Assembly (NCBI RefSeq): GCF_963920925.1
Contig: NZ_CAWUDI010000009.1
Location: forward strand, 124,001 to 188,000
From: Rivularia sp963920925
GTDB lineage: Bacteria; Cyanobacteriota; Cyanobacteriia; Cyanobacteriales; Nostocaceae
DNA: 64,000 nucleotides
Direction: 5' to 3'
Under the pieces are notes generated by a model. The model worked only from the letters and a program-made list of their open reading frames with translations, was not told where the DNA came from and searched no databases. Within the stretch, counting starts at the first letter, position 1. Every line of letters starts with the position of its first letter. The translations under genes and the position numbers were made by a program. Positions 44,215 to 54,069 of this stretch are shown piece after piece.

Positions 44215-47200
44215 ATGCAGCAGAACCAGCGATTTGTACTGGAACAAGCGATAGAACGCAATCCTTTGATTGTTACTCCTGACAGAGCTTTAGTTGAAGT
44301 GGTTCACTTAATGAGCCAGGGGTGGAGAAGAATTTGTCATCTCGATCAAAATGATTCAACAACAAATGATTCGGAAGTATTGCCAGCGCATAGTAGTTTT
44401 GCTTTAGTAATGCAGGATTCGCAGATAGTTGGTATTTTTACCGAGCGCGACATGGTGCGGTTGCTTGCTGCTGGTAGAATACTACACCAGACTACTGTAG
44501 CAGAAGTGATGAGCAAGGAAGTTGTTACGCTCAAAGCTTCTGAAGTTGAAGATGTTTTTACGGTTTTGAGTTTAACTTGCGATCGCAAGATTCGACATTT
44601 ACCAATTGTTGACGAGCAGAATCAACTTTTGGGAGTCATCACCACCGAAGGTATGCGACGAGCTTTACATCCTACCGAGTGGCTGAGATTTCGCCGGGTA
44701 GAGGAGGTGATGAATACCGAAATTATTCATGCACCTGCAACAGTATCGGTACTCGACACAGTTAAGTTAATGGTTGAGCATCATGTTAGCTGCGTGGTGA
44801 TTGTGGAAGAGACACAAGCAGATGGGGGGATGGGGGGACAAGAGGATGGGGAGAAAAATTTATCTATGTGTGACTCCTCTACTCAATTAATTTTCCCAAT
44901 CGGAATTATCACCGAACGCGATATTCTACAATTTCAAAAATTGGAGTTGAATTTAGAACGCACTCAGGTACAAGCAGTGATGAGTGCGCCGTTGTTTTTG
45001 ATAAGTACGGATGAGTCGTTATGGGATGTACACAAAACCATGCTTTATCATCGAGTACGGCGGTTGGTAGTTGCAGGGGAGCAACAAGAATTAAGAGGTG
45101 TAATAACGGAAACTAGCTTATTGCAAGCTTTAGACCCGACTGAGATGTATGGGGTTCTTGAACTATTGCAGCACCAAGTAGAACGCTTGGAAGTACAAAG
45201 AAGCGAACTATCGCAAAGCTACACCCAGCAATCTCAGCTTTATCAGCAAACACAAACAGCACTTGAAGAACGCAAACGAATAGAAAAAGCACTGCGACAA
45301 GAAAGAAATTTCACATCTGCAATTTTAGATGTTGCTGGTGCTTTAATTGTTGTCCTCGATAAACAAGGAAAAATTGTTCGTTTTAACCAAGCCTGCGAGC
45401 GAATTACGGGCTACAGCTTTAAAGAGGTAGAAAATAGAGAGATATGGAATTTGATTGTCCCAGAAGATATAGAAACTACTAAAAAAGTTTTTGAACAGCT
45501 TAAAAGAGGTGATTTTCCCAATCAAAACCAAAATCATTGGGTAGCAAAAGATGGAAATCGCCGTTTAATTAGCTGGTCAAATACTTGTTTAATTGATGAT
45601 GATGGTTCGGTCAAATATATTATTGCCACAGGAATTGATATTACCGAGAAAAAGCAATTAGAAGAAGATTTAAACCGCTTTTTCTCACTGTCTCTGGATG
45701 TGTTGTGTGTTGCTGGATTTGATGGTTATTTCAAACAAATTAACCCAGCTTTTGAAGAAATTTTAGGATATACAAAAGCTGAGTTATTTGCACAACCCTT
45801 TTTAAGTTTTATTCATCTGGATGATGTTGCACCGACTACTTCGGAAATGGATAAACTTTCCCAGGGAGTCAAAACGATTGCTTTTGAAAACCGCTATCGC
45901 TGCAAAGATGGCTCCTATAAGTGGTTGCAGTGGAATGCGACTCCTTACGAACAAATGCTTTATTCGGTAGCACGGGATGTAACGGAGTACAAGCATACGC
46001 AAGAAAAAATTCACGAACAAGCCGCTTTATTAGATGTTGCAACAGATGCAATTATGGTTCGTAGTTTGGAAAGCCAAATCTTATTTTGGAATCAAGGAGC
46101 GGAAAGTTTATATGGTTATACTTTGGCAGAAGCATTGGGCCAAAATGGCAATGAATTACTTTTCTGCGAGTCTTTACCACAATTAGAAAAAATTCATCAA
46201 GTATTGTTCAACGAAAATTACTGGAAAGGTGAATTGCATCAAGTTACCAAGCAGGGTAAGGATATCGTTGTTTTTAGTACCTGGAATTTAGTTCGCGACG
46301 AGCAAGGAAATCCCAAATCAACGCTAATTGTTAATACTGATATTACCGAGAAAAAACAATTAGAAGCTCAATTTCTTCGCGCTCAACGTTTGGAAAGTAT
46401 CGGTACATTATCTGGCGGAATTGCTCACGATTTAAACAATATTCTCACACCAATTTTAGCGATTTCCCAGCTTCTCCCGCTTACAATCCCGAAAGTAGAT
46501 GAGCAAACTCAGCATTTCTTTGACATCCTCGAAACCAGTGCTAAACGGGGGGCTACTTTAGTAAAGCAAGTGCTATCTTTTGCACGAGGAGTACAAGGCG
46601 ATCGCACTGTGCTTCAAGCAAAGCATATCATTTCGGAAATTCAGGAATTTGCTCGCAATACTTTTCCTAAATCAATTGAAATTCAAGTTGCTTTACCCGA
46701 TAATTTACGGTTAATTAGCGCCGATGCAACACAAATTCATCAGGTGCTAATGAATCTTTGCGTTAATGCTCGCGATGCCATGCCGCAAGGAGGTACGCTG
46801 AGTATCAAAGCCGAAAATATTGATATTGACGAAAACTACATCAAAATGAATCTTGATGCTAGCGTAGGAAATTATATTTTAATTACAGTTACAGATACGG
46901 GTACGGGTATTCCTCCAGAAACTAAGATACGAATATTTGAACCATTTTTTACTACCAAAGAACAAGGTAAAGGTACGGGATTGGGACTTTCAACCACAAT
47001 TGGTATTATCAAAAGCCACGGTGGTTTTATTAATGTTTACAGCGAAATCGATGAAGGAACTAAATTTCAAGTTTATTTGCCAGTAGTCCATACAGATGAA
47101 ATTGTCCAAGATGAAAAAGTAGAAATTCCTCAAGGGAAAGGGGAATTAATCCTTTTAGTAGATGATGAGATGAGTATTAGGGATATTACTAAAACATCTC

Positions 47201-47508
47201 TAGAAAATCATAACTACCGAGTACTTACCGCTTACGATGGAATTGAAGCGATCGCGCTTTATGCCCAACATAAAAACGAAATCAGCGCCGTATTAATGGA
47301 TATGATGATGCCGGAAATGGATGGTGTAACAAGCATTCGCACGCTGCAAAGAATGAATCCTCAAGTTAAGATAATTGCCGTCAGCGGATTATCTACTAGC
47401 GATAAGGTTAATGCAGCTATGAGTAATGGTGCCAAGTTATTTTTATCTAAACCTTATACCAGCGAAGATTTGTTGAGAAAGCTGCATCAAGTTATTAATC
47501 TTGAATAA
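44215..47508 (+). CDS. CBS-PAS hybrid sensor histidine kinase with C-terminal receiver
   Basis: 1097 residues, soluble. Two CBS pairs (about 1-148 and 155-310; EVMSKEVVTL, EEVMNTEIIHA, AVMSAPLFLIS) precede a short coiled coil (about 315-360), three PAS domains (about 365-725), the phosphoacceptor domain (His near 738 in GGIAHDLNNILTPIL), HATPase (about 850-965) and a receiver (about 980-1097, VLMDMMMPEMDG). The second CBS pair holds a foreign-looking loop of about 22 residues (201-223) encoded by a G-rich repeat. Paralogue of 33853-38205. CBS domains suggest adenylate sensing; signal otherwise unknown. Confidence 0.87.
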   Translation: MQQNQRFVLEQAIERNPLIVTPDRALVEVVHLMSQGWRRICHLDQNDSTTNDSEVLPAHSSFALVMQDSQIVGIFTERDMVRLLAAGRILHQTTVAEVMSKEVVTLKASEVEDVFTVLSLTCDRKIRHLPIVDEQNQLLGVITTEGMRRALHPTEWLRFRRVEEVMNTEIIHAPATVSVLDTVKLMVEHHVSCVVIVEETQADGGMGGQEDGEKNLSMCDSSTQLIFPIGIITERDILQFQKLELNLERTQVQAVMSAPLFLISTDESLWDVHKTMLYHRVRRLVVAGEQQELRGVITETSLLQALDPTEMYGVLELLQHQVERLEVQRSELSQSYTQQSQLYQQTQTALEERKRIEKALRQERNFTSAILDVAGALIVVLDKQGKIVRFNQACERITGYSFKEVENREIWNLIVPEDIETTKKVFEQLKRGDFPNQNQNHWVAKDGNRRLISWSNTCLIDDDGSVKYIIATGIDITEKKQLEEDLNRFFSLSLDVLCVAGFDGYFKQINPAFEEILGYTKAELFAQPFLSFIHLDDVAPTTSEMDKLSQGVKTIAFENRYRCKDGSYKWLQWNATPYEQMLYSVARDVTEYKHTQEKIHEQAALLDVATDAIMVRSLESQILFWNQGAESLYGYTLAEALGQNGNELLFCESLPQLEKIHQVLFNENYWKGELHQVTKQGKDIVVFSTWNLVRDEQGNPKSTLIVNTDITEKKQLEAQFLRAQRLESIGTLSGGIAHDLNNILTPILAISQLLPLTIPKVDEQTQHFFDILETSAKRGATLVKQVLSFARGVQGDRTVLQAKHIISEIQEFARNTFPKSIEIQVALPDNLRLISADATQIHQVLMNLCVNARDAMPQGGTLSIKAENIDIDENYIKMNLDASVGNYILITVTDTGTGIPPETKIRIFEPFFTTKEQGKGTGLGLSTTIGIIKSHGGFINVYSEIDEGTKFQVYLPVVHTDEIVQDEKVEIPQGKGELILLVDDEMSIRDITKTSLENHNYRVLTAYDGIEAIALYAQHKNEISAVLMDMMMPEMDGVTSIRTLQRMNPQVKIIAVSGLSTSDKVNAAMSNGAKLFLSKPYTSEDLLRKLHQVINLE

Positions 47509-47546
47509 ATTTTCCGATTTCATAGGATTTAGATAATAAACATTTT

Positions 47547-47580
47547 TCCTCACAAGTTCCTCATATTTTTATTTTACTGT
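47547..47580 (+). promoter_or_regulatory. Direct-repeat promoter before the structured non-coding locus
   Basis: Perfect half-sites TCCTCA at 47547-47552 and 47558-47563, TACTGT at 47575-47580; predicted start near 47587, immediately before the first hairpin of the locus described next. Confidence 0.68.
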
Positions 47581-47586
47581 GTATAT

Positions 47587-48412
47587 TGAACTTGCCAGTA
47601 ATCAGATTAGCTAACTGATTACTGTCTACAAAGATAGTTTTATATTTGTTAGGCATCACCTTTAACCTGTAAATATAAAACTATTTTTCTTTAAAGCAAT
47701 TTTTCAATAGCTACTTACAGAAATATTTTTAGATATAAAAAACAATTACTGCCGTTCAAATCAGCAGTACTAAATCTTTAAAGATTTATACTTTTAAAAC
47801 AACAACACCCAAGCATCTACTTGCTCAGTGATTTCCTCTTCTTCTTTGTCTTTACAGGGACGTACTAATCAACTGCTTAACAAATTGCTAGTTACGTTGC
47901 CCCCTGACTCTCACAGCGAGGAATTATAAGCGTTCAAGTTGGGTGTTGTTGTTAGTTTTCGAGACAGATTATGAAACAGTTTTCTTACCTTTTCACTTGA
48001 TTGAACCTGTATGCACCAGGCTATTTTATCTGCCAGGGAAGCTTTATTGCTTCATCTTTAATATAGCAATCATTAATTAAAGGTAGACTATTTTGATACG
48101 AATCTTTACCTTTAAATTTAATCAATATTTTTCATTCAAAATGCGTTACTTTTTTAATCATATTGATAATTTGTACTTCTATAAATATGAAGTATTGTAA
48201 AGGCTAAATTTGGGTTTATCGAACTTTTATAGCGATACCTGCTTCTATTTGTTCGCTCGGATATAAAATTACTATTTCATTCTTATTAAGCCTTTTTGAA
48301 TCTCTACTTCGTAATTACTGCGATTTTCTATTTTTACGGTTTTACGATGCGCTTCTCCATCTTTTAGGACAAACACCAATTACCATCACAACTTGGTGTT
48401 TGTCTTTTTTTT
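47587..48412 (+). ncRNA. Candidate structured non-coding RNA locus
   Basis: No ORF with coding character. Perfect inverted repeats: 47596-47605/47615-47624 (10 bp); 47634-47647/47671-47684 (14 bp); 47771-47788 (18-base palindrome); 47798-47812/47939-47953 (15 bp, enclosing about 126 bases). Weaker ones are near 48037-48053 and 48079-48115. The locus begins right after a regulon promoter and ends in a 12-bp-stem terminator. No known family (6S, tmRNA, RNase P, SRP, group II intron) was recognised. It could also be several small RNAs or MITE-like debris. Confidence 0.45.
48368..48412 (+). terminator. Strong intrinsic terminator (12-bp perfect stem plus T8)
   Basis: GACAAACACCAA (48368-48379) pairs perfectly with TTGGTGTTTGTC (48393-48404), followed by eight T. 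It is oriented for plus-strand transcription, yet no plus-strand gene lies between 47508 and here. Confidence 0.85.
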
Positions 48413-48452
48413 CGGGTAGGGATAGTTTGGTTCATAACACCGTGATTGTAGG

Positions 48453-49441
48453 CTATCCGATTAATTCAGCTACCCGAATTGCCGATGCGATCGCACCTTC
48501 ATGTAAGCCATCTCCTAAATAAGCCCCTGCATGATAAGTATGGTTTTCGCCATTGGTATCAACTACCTCGTCTCGGTATCGGAAAGATTCAACAGTATAC
48601 AGAGGTGTATTGTGTTCTAAACGCTGAACGATTTTATCTCGATCGATTAAAGATTCAAGATTAAATGCCAAACTATATTTAATCTCAGATGAGACTCCAC
48701 ACAACTGATTAAGATAAGCGTTATATCCCCATCCCGCTGCTGTCTCGAAAAAATCAAACTCCGAAGGTTGTTTAATACCGTATCGATCGTACATCGAAGT
48801 ATCGGCATGAATTAGCGTAGTTATTTGATTGTTTTCCCAAGCACTAAAACGTCTAATTTCAGCAACTGTGGGATCTAATAATAGCTTTAGTACTTTATCT
48901 GGTGGAGTTGCAAGCACAACTTTATCAAATCCAAAAGTTGCACCGTCGGATAGTTCAATTTTGACACCATCCGCCATTCTAGAGATATCCGCGACATTGA
49001 CATTTAAGCGAATTTCCCCTTTGAAACGCTGTAAAATCTTCTCAATATAGGAATATACTCCACCCTTAATTCTAAACCAGTCGATAAAAACATAATCTCG
49101 CAGAGAAAGAATTCCTAGTTCCGCCGGGAAATCATCAATCAGTTCAAAGTGCATCGAATAACTGTACATCGTCAGCAGCTTTATCCAAGTGTTTCTAACA
49201 CATCGAGTCTTTAAAAAGTAAGATAAAGACCGATTGTAAACGGACGGTATTTGAGCAAAATGAGTTTTTAACCAAAAATCAGCCGAACGAGCATATAAAC
49301 CATCAAGTTTGAGAAATTCGATTAGTCGCTGTATTCCATTGAAATTTTTACGAATTGCTGTTGCAGAATGTATATGACGACCGTTTTTCAAAAACATCGT
49401 AGAACCTAAATCTACAGGTTCTAACTGAACTTCCAATTCTT
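48453..49441 (-). pseudogene. Flavin amine oxidase-like protein, C-terminal two-thirds (N-terminus deleted)
   Basis: From about 49441 the minus strand reads ELEVQLEPVDLGSTMFLKNG, with PVDLG matching the end of an FAD-binding region, then IKGGVYSYIEKILQRFKGEI, FGFDKVVLATPPDKVLKLL and the terminal HAGAYLGDGLHEGAIASAI, the usual C-terminal FAD motif of amine oxidases. The Rossmann GxGxxG start is missing. The frame differs from that of the adjoining upstream piece (49441-50115), and the sequences look like two different genes welded together by a deletion rather than one frameshifted gene. Confidence 0.65.
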
Positions 49442-50115
49442 TCATCAAAATGATGGGTAGGATAATAAGCACCTTCTTGGTATCCTGAGAATAAAATTAC
49501 CCAAGCGTAAAAAGAAAGTTGATTTGGTGGTAGTAAAAAGTCTTGCCATTGGGAAGCTAAAAGCGTTTGTGCGGCTTGAGGAAGCTTGAATTTATCAAAA
49601 ACATCTTGCAGCGTACTATTAAGATACATAACAGTGCTATTGACTTCACCGAAATGCGTGAATAACTCCCCAAAATTCACCGGAGGAGCTAATATTTTTA
49701 ATCCTTCTCTAATTTTTTTGACTTCAAAAACAAACTGACGAATTTGCTCTGCATCTTTGGGAAACAAATCGGTAAGTCGTCGAATCAACTCTTGAGAATC
49801 CGAAGGAATATCCAAAGCATAATTCGGCATTCTCATATGGTCAAACCCATTCGGATCGTACCGTTCAAAAGTTATATCTTGGTCTAAATTAAGTTTTTTC
49901 AGTACCTGATTAACAGGTTTACCTTCCCCGCAATCCCAAACATAGTGGAGTTGTGCGTTAAAGCGATATTTTTTAGCCATAGTAAAGGTATGACCAAATC
50001 CACCGGGATACTCATGAGCTTCTAAAACTTGCACCCGTTTACCGGATTTTGCCATCAGTGCGCCAAACACTAAGCCGGATAAACCGCTACCTAAAATCAA
50101 GTAATCAGTTTTCAT
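49441..50115 (-). pseudogene. CrtI/retinol-saturase-like FAD oxidoreductase, N-terminal half
   Basis: Starts MKTDYLILGSGLSGLVFGAL with the dinucleotide motif GSGLSGL and then VLEAHEYPGGFGHTF. Homology to phytoene-desaturase-type oxidoreductases continues to SGYQEGAYYPTHHFDE (49441), after which the frame runs into unrelated residues and a stop at 49348. The C-terminal half is missing. A regulon promoter lies 52-85 bases upstream, so the parent gene was part of the regulon. Substrate of the parent enzyme is unknown. Confidence 0.72.
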
Positions 50116-50166
50116 AACCAGTTTTATTAAATAACTATATTCATGCTCTAGTCGAGCATAAAATTT

Positions 50167-50200
50167 AATTTAGAAAATAAATTTGAGAAACTTGTGAGGA
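50167..50200 (-). promoter_or_regulatory. Direct-repeat promoter, FAD oxidoreductase remnant
   Basis: Minus-strand half-sites TCCTCA (50195-50200) and TTCTCA (50184-50189), TAAATT at 50167-50172. Confidence 0.68.
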
Positions 50201-50483
50201 TCGAAGAAATTTTCTTAATAGTAAATAAAGTATTTAGTAGTCCAGATTAATTATGATGGTTATACAGCAATGCGATCGCAACAACTCTAAGACAAAAAAA
50301 AGCCAGTTCCCTATCTGTATTTGATGAATACTTAAGTATCGGTTATTACTTTAAATAGACACTGTGTTGTGTTCTCGATATATCCTCAAATATCATCATC
50401 ACAAAGCTCGCTGTTAATTAAACTTTACTTTCTGAATTAAGTGATTAATTAAACTGGCTTCATGCATAATTTTACTACTGCTG

Positions 50484-51227
50484 TTATTTTTGCGTTGAGA
50501 TTACGGCAATTGGGAGATTATTTTCAAACCAATTAGAAGGCAAGTTTACATCTTTCCCAGCATTTTTAATTATCGTCATTATTCTATTCATATCTTTTAC
50601 TCGATGGCGATAACAGCCATTAGAACCCTTACCAGCCATCAAATTCCCTTCACGTCCGTGGAAACCAAAATTAACTGGAATCCCGTTTTTATCTTTTTGC
50701 CCTGTAGGAGAATAAAAATTACCGTAAGCAGGCTTGAAACTAGAACTGTTATCCCGCTTAATATAATCTAATGTATATGTACCATAGGGTGGGTGCCATT
50801 CATAATAACGTGCCCCTACGGCAGAAAAGCTTTCTATATTTATCTGATTATTTTTGCTTTTATAAATAATTGTAGTTGTAACTTCGGGAGACGTTTGACC
50901 AATTTCAAAAACAATCATTACAGGAGATTTAATTTTATTCTCTGGATTATAACCAAAAGTATTCAGACAAGCTTCTATGGTTTCTTTATGCCCTGTTTGA
51001 AACATTCGATTGAGTAGCCCATTCAAGCATTTATTCTCGTTGGATGCTAAAGTTTCGTCATAGTAAACCCTTTGAATTGGATTGTAATTATCGAGTGTGT
51101 AGGAGTAAATTTGTGCGGCATGAGTTTTTTCTAAAAGCAAGCTCACATTGAGTGATGTCAAATAGATGAGCATCAATAGGTTATGAATAACTATTTTTGA
51201 CCAACTTTTGAATATTAGTATTATCAT
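50484..51227 (-). CDS. Secreted L,D-transpeptidase-like (YkuD-type) protein
   Basis: 247 residues. An N-terminal hydrophobic segment (about residues 12-35) is a signal or anchor. The C-terminal half has NFGFHGREGNLMAGKGSNGC followed by YRHR: the His-x(about 13)-Ser-x-Gly-Cys-x-Arg arrangement of YkuD L,D-transpeptidases, with catalytic Cys near residue 206. Such enzymes make 3-3 cross-links or attach proteins in peptidoglycan. Upstream WHPPYGTYTLDYI fits the same fold. The central S/T-H-G-C is here S-N-G-C, so activity is likely but not certain. Next to another secreted protein gene (51291) in the same direction. Confidence 0.68.
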   Translation of the reverse strand: MIILIFKSWSKIVIHNLLMLIYLTSLNVSLLLEKTHAAQIYSYTLDNYNPIQRVYYDETLASNENKCLNGLLNRMFQTGHKETIEACLNTFGYNPENKIKSPVMIVFEIGQTSPEVTTTIIYKSKNNQINIESFSAVGARYYEWHPPYGTYTLDYIKRDNSSSFKPAYGNFYSPTGQKDKNGIPVNFGFHGREGNLMAGKGSNGCYRHRVKDMNRIMTIIKNAGKDVNLPSNWFENNLPIAVISTQK

Positions 51228-51290
51228 TTTATCTCTCCGATAAATAATAACAGCATTTGGATATTTAGTTAATCAAGATGACCTAAGAAA

Positions 51291-51854
51291 TTAATTATAA
51301 AAAATCTTATCCCAACCTTGATTAAAGGGTAAATAAAAACTATCTTGTCTTTGGTTTGTTACTTCTTGAAGTAATCTGAAATTACTTCCAAAAATTTTAT
51401 AAGCTGCTACAGCACAGGCTGTTTGCGAATCTAAGAGTTGTTTATCACTTTCTTCTAATTTAATTAAGGTTGAAGGATGTCTTCCGATTTGAAAAATCAT
51501 CATTTTATATTCTCCTCTCTGGTAATCAGTCAATTTAGACATCCAAGGTTGTCTGTATTCATTGCGCCATTGTGGAACCGTACTTCCAGAAACAGTTAAC
51601 CCAACGGGGGTTTTCAAGGTTATTCCACTATCTAGAGAATATGTTGATGCAGGAATTTTTACCAAACAACCATTTTGGCGTGTAAATATGATGACTCCGG
51701 GAGTAACTTGGCGTTTGACAACTTTTACAAGCGGTTCTTCTACTTGTAGAATTTTTGCATCGGTTAAATAAGATGCTGCTGTTTGTGCATAAGTTTGATT
51801 GCAAGGTAAAGCAGCTAAAAAAACCGCAAAGATAAAACTTAAAAAAAATTTCAT
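51291..51854 (-). CDS. Secreted protein of unknown function
   Basis: 187 residues from ATG 51854, which has GAGG eight bases upstream and opens the signal peptide MKFFLSFIFAVFLAALPCNQ with likely cleavage after TYA. A TTG 16 codons further upstream (51902) is less likely. The mature part has blocks LVKVVKRQVTPGVIIFTRQN, GITLKTPVGLTVSGSTVPQW and YKMMIFQIGRHPSTLIKLEE. No family is recognised. It lies 63 bases before the L,D-transpeptidase-like gene in the same direction, so an envelope-linked role is plausible. Confidence 0.6.
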   Translation of the reverse strand: MKFFLSFIFAVFLAALPCNQTYAQTAASYLTDAKILQVEEPLVKVVKRQVTPGVIIFTRQNGCLVKIPASTYSLDSGITLKTPVGLTVSGSTVPQWRNEYRQPWMSKLTDYQRGEYKMMIFQIGRHPSTLIKLEESDKQLLDSQTACAVAAYKIFGSNFRLLQEVTNQRQDSFYLPFNQGWDKIFYN

Positions 51855-52054
51855 AACTACCTCATTGGACGATAAATAACGTCCAAAGATGATTTGATGC
51901 AAGTCTTTGAGATTATTAATTAGCTAATCTAGATAACTGTAATATATGTAGAACAGTTGCTAGTTAGCTTAACTCAAGTTCTTGGGTTTTATGAGTATGT
52001 GGTAAATGCACCTATAGCTAAGTTTCTATTTGTCAACAGATTTTTTTCAGCAAT

Positions 52055-53095
52055 TTAGTTACAACCTCTTGCCGTACAGTTACGAGGTTTGTCGATCGGT
52101 GGTTCCCCATTGCTAACTCGTACTACTTCTTGTTTACTATAGACGGGAGTACAGTTGGCGATCGCGTGGTTTTCTGCTTCCCGACGGCTGACTCCACCAG
52201 TATTTAGACGTTGTTCAAAGGCTTGTTGATTATTTACAACACCCATAGCCGTTTCAAACGCAGTATTCATCTTATTCTGAACGCTACCACGATTTTCGAT
52301 TGTATCCATCTTAGTAGTAGAAAGATCCAAGGCATAACCGAAGCCACCACCAGCGATACGTCTGGGTTTGAGCGCGAAGCCCTGACGGTAATTAACACCA
52401 GTACCGCAGGCTGAACGGTAATTGAAAGAAAATGCTTCACCACCAGTACCAGGTGCTTGGGAACCAAATTGAATGCTGTTGTATTCGTCACCATCAACTT
52501 TAACTTTTGTGGATGGCGAAACACTAGTTGCACCAGTATTTACAGACATCTGATTCTTTTGATCGCCGGTTCTAGCTTCACCACCTTCACCACCCTGACT
52601 AAAGTTCAAGTTAGTATTGCGGCTATTGCCACTATCACGAACTGTGGCTTTAGCATTACTTTCGCTAGATGAATCAGAACGACTTCTAGAACTAGAGCTT
52701 GAAGAAGCAGGAGCGATAACAGTTGTGTTCGTGCCACCATTTTCAACCTTTTGGTTTACAGAACCGCCATTATTATGACCTCCGTTATGACCTCCATTGT
52801 GACCGTTTTGGGGTGGTTTTTGATGACCATTACCGCGATCGTAAATTGCGGTATTACTTGCATCGCAACTAGGGTCAAGTGGTACGTTATCATTTCTGGC
52901 TTCACAATTGATTAACTGACGTAATCTACCAGTTGGATTAATCGTCAAGTTGCTTCCACGAACAGAAGTTTCCGGACCAATAGCACGACCGTTAAATTCT
53001 TGCTCGACATTTTGAGCAAGGGCTGAATTCCCGAGAAAAATGGCACTTGCCGAAAAACCAAGGAAACCGATTGTTAAAACTTTTTTGACTAACAT
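52055..53095 (-). CDS. Secreted low-complexity protein of unknown function
   Basis: 346 residues. Signal peptide MLVKKVLTIGFLGFSASAIF ends at about residue 28 (SALA-QN). The middle (about 95-180) is low complexity: NGHNGGHNGGHNN, then a long Ser/Arg run and Gly/Glu repeats. The C-terminal part holds four cysteines (CGTG, NCTP, NCTA, RGCN) that may form disulfides. No enzyme motif is seen. A direct-repeat promoter at 53567 points toward it, though 470 bases away. Possibly a surface or matrix protein; function unknown. Confidence 0.62.
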   Translation of the reverse strand: MLVKKVLTIGFLGFSASAIFLGNSALAQNVEQEFNGRAIGPETSVRGSNLTINPTGRLRQLINCEARNDNVPLDPSCDASNTAIYDRGNGHQKPPQNGHNGGHNGGHNNGGSVNQKVENGGTNTTVIAPASSSSSSRSRSDSSSESNAKATVRDSGNSRNTNLNFSQGGEGGEARTGDQKNQMSVNTGATSVSPSTKVKVDGDEYNSIQFGSQAPGTGGEAFSFNYRSACGTGVNYRQGFALKPRRIAGGGFGYALDLSTTKMDTIENRGSVQNKMNTAFETAMGVVNNQQAFEQRLNTGGVSRREAENHAIANCTPVYSKQEVVRVSNGEPPIDKPRNCTARGCN

Positions 53096-53566
53096 AATAC
53101 CCTCCTATTGATTGAGTATTATGGCTGACAGATAAGCACAGTTTTTACTACTTACTATTTAATAAAGTATTCTTTTTATACAGCTATTTATGCGCATATA
53201 CTTAATTTGTTTAGTAGTATTTTTGCTGCTCTAACTTAAGTATAGAGATATTACCTAAGTATCAGCCAAATTAAATTTTACTTTAGTATGCGGCATTGAA
53301 CTTGTCTGTTGATTGATATTTAAACTATTCATCGGCAATGCTTGAAGCTTGTTCAAGATATAAAAAACGGATTATTTCATCAGAAAAAAAGATTAATCAC
53401 CTCAGACACTTTTTATTTTGTTTTAAGTAACTATTCACGCACTCATTTGAAATAATTAAAACCTTAGTTTTTTTAAACTAATAGAGAGTGTATGAACTAT
53501 TACGTTTTAAAAATTACGTCAGTAATATTCTACAGATATTTACCTCCTGTGATTATCTATACTTCT

Positions 53567-53600
53567 AATTTAGAAGCTAATTGTGATAATCTTGTGAGGA
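53567..53600 (-). promoter_or_regulatory. Direct-repeat promoter toward 52055 gene
   Basis: Minus-strand half-sites TCCTCA (53595-53600) and TTATCA (53584-53589), TAAATT at 53567-53572. Confidence 0.58.
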
Positions 53601-53899
53601 ATATCGTGGAATTTACTTAAGAAAGTCCTGAAACATCTAAAATAGAGTGCCTTCATATTCTCTGTAGATAGTAAGTAGTACTAAGCTACTATGATAAATT
53701 TATTGTAGCCCCATACAAATTGGTATAACTACTTCCTTGCCCCTTTATTAATTAATAGTGGTTCTAAGGTTGACAGTGCCATTTCTGTTGTCCAAGACTT
53801 TCTACTGAAGTATAAATGCAGAGCTTGAACACAAAATGCGAGGAAGAGTTATTTTACTGACGCAGCATAATGATATAGTCTTGCAATTTGCGCTTGGCT

Positions 53900-53933
53900 A
53901 AATTAAAAACAAAACTTGAGGAACTTGTGAGGA
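53900..53933 (-). promoter_or_regulatory. Direct-repeat promoter, leftward
   Basis: Perfect minus-strand half-sites at 53928-53933 and 53917-53922 and TAATTT at 53900-53905. No ORF of note before the next promoter at 53567. Confidence 0.65.
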
Positions 53934-54035
53934 AGTTATGCATAGATTTAGACAATTTTAAGCAAAAATAAATAAAATATTAAATATCAGCAATAATCGG
54001 CAAAAAAACTGCTTTTCTAGCCAATAGCGAACAAA

Positions 54036-54069
54036 TCCTCACAATTTCCTCAAACTTACTCTTTAAAAT
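54036..54069 (+). promoter_or_regulatory. Direct-repeat promoter, DUF4360 gene
   Basis: Half-sites TCCTCA at 54036-54041 and 54047-54052 and TAAAAT at 54064-54069; divergent from the site at 53900 with 102 bases between. Leader to the ATG would be about 275 bases. Confidence 0.65.

Noticed and set aside
47587..48367. 6S RNA, tmRNA or RNase P RNA
   Set aside because: I could not find the diagnostic conserved segments of these RNAs; left as an unassigned structured locus.
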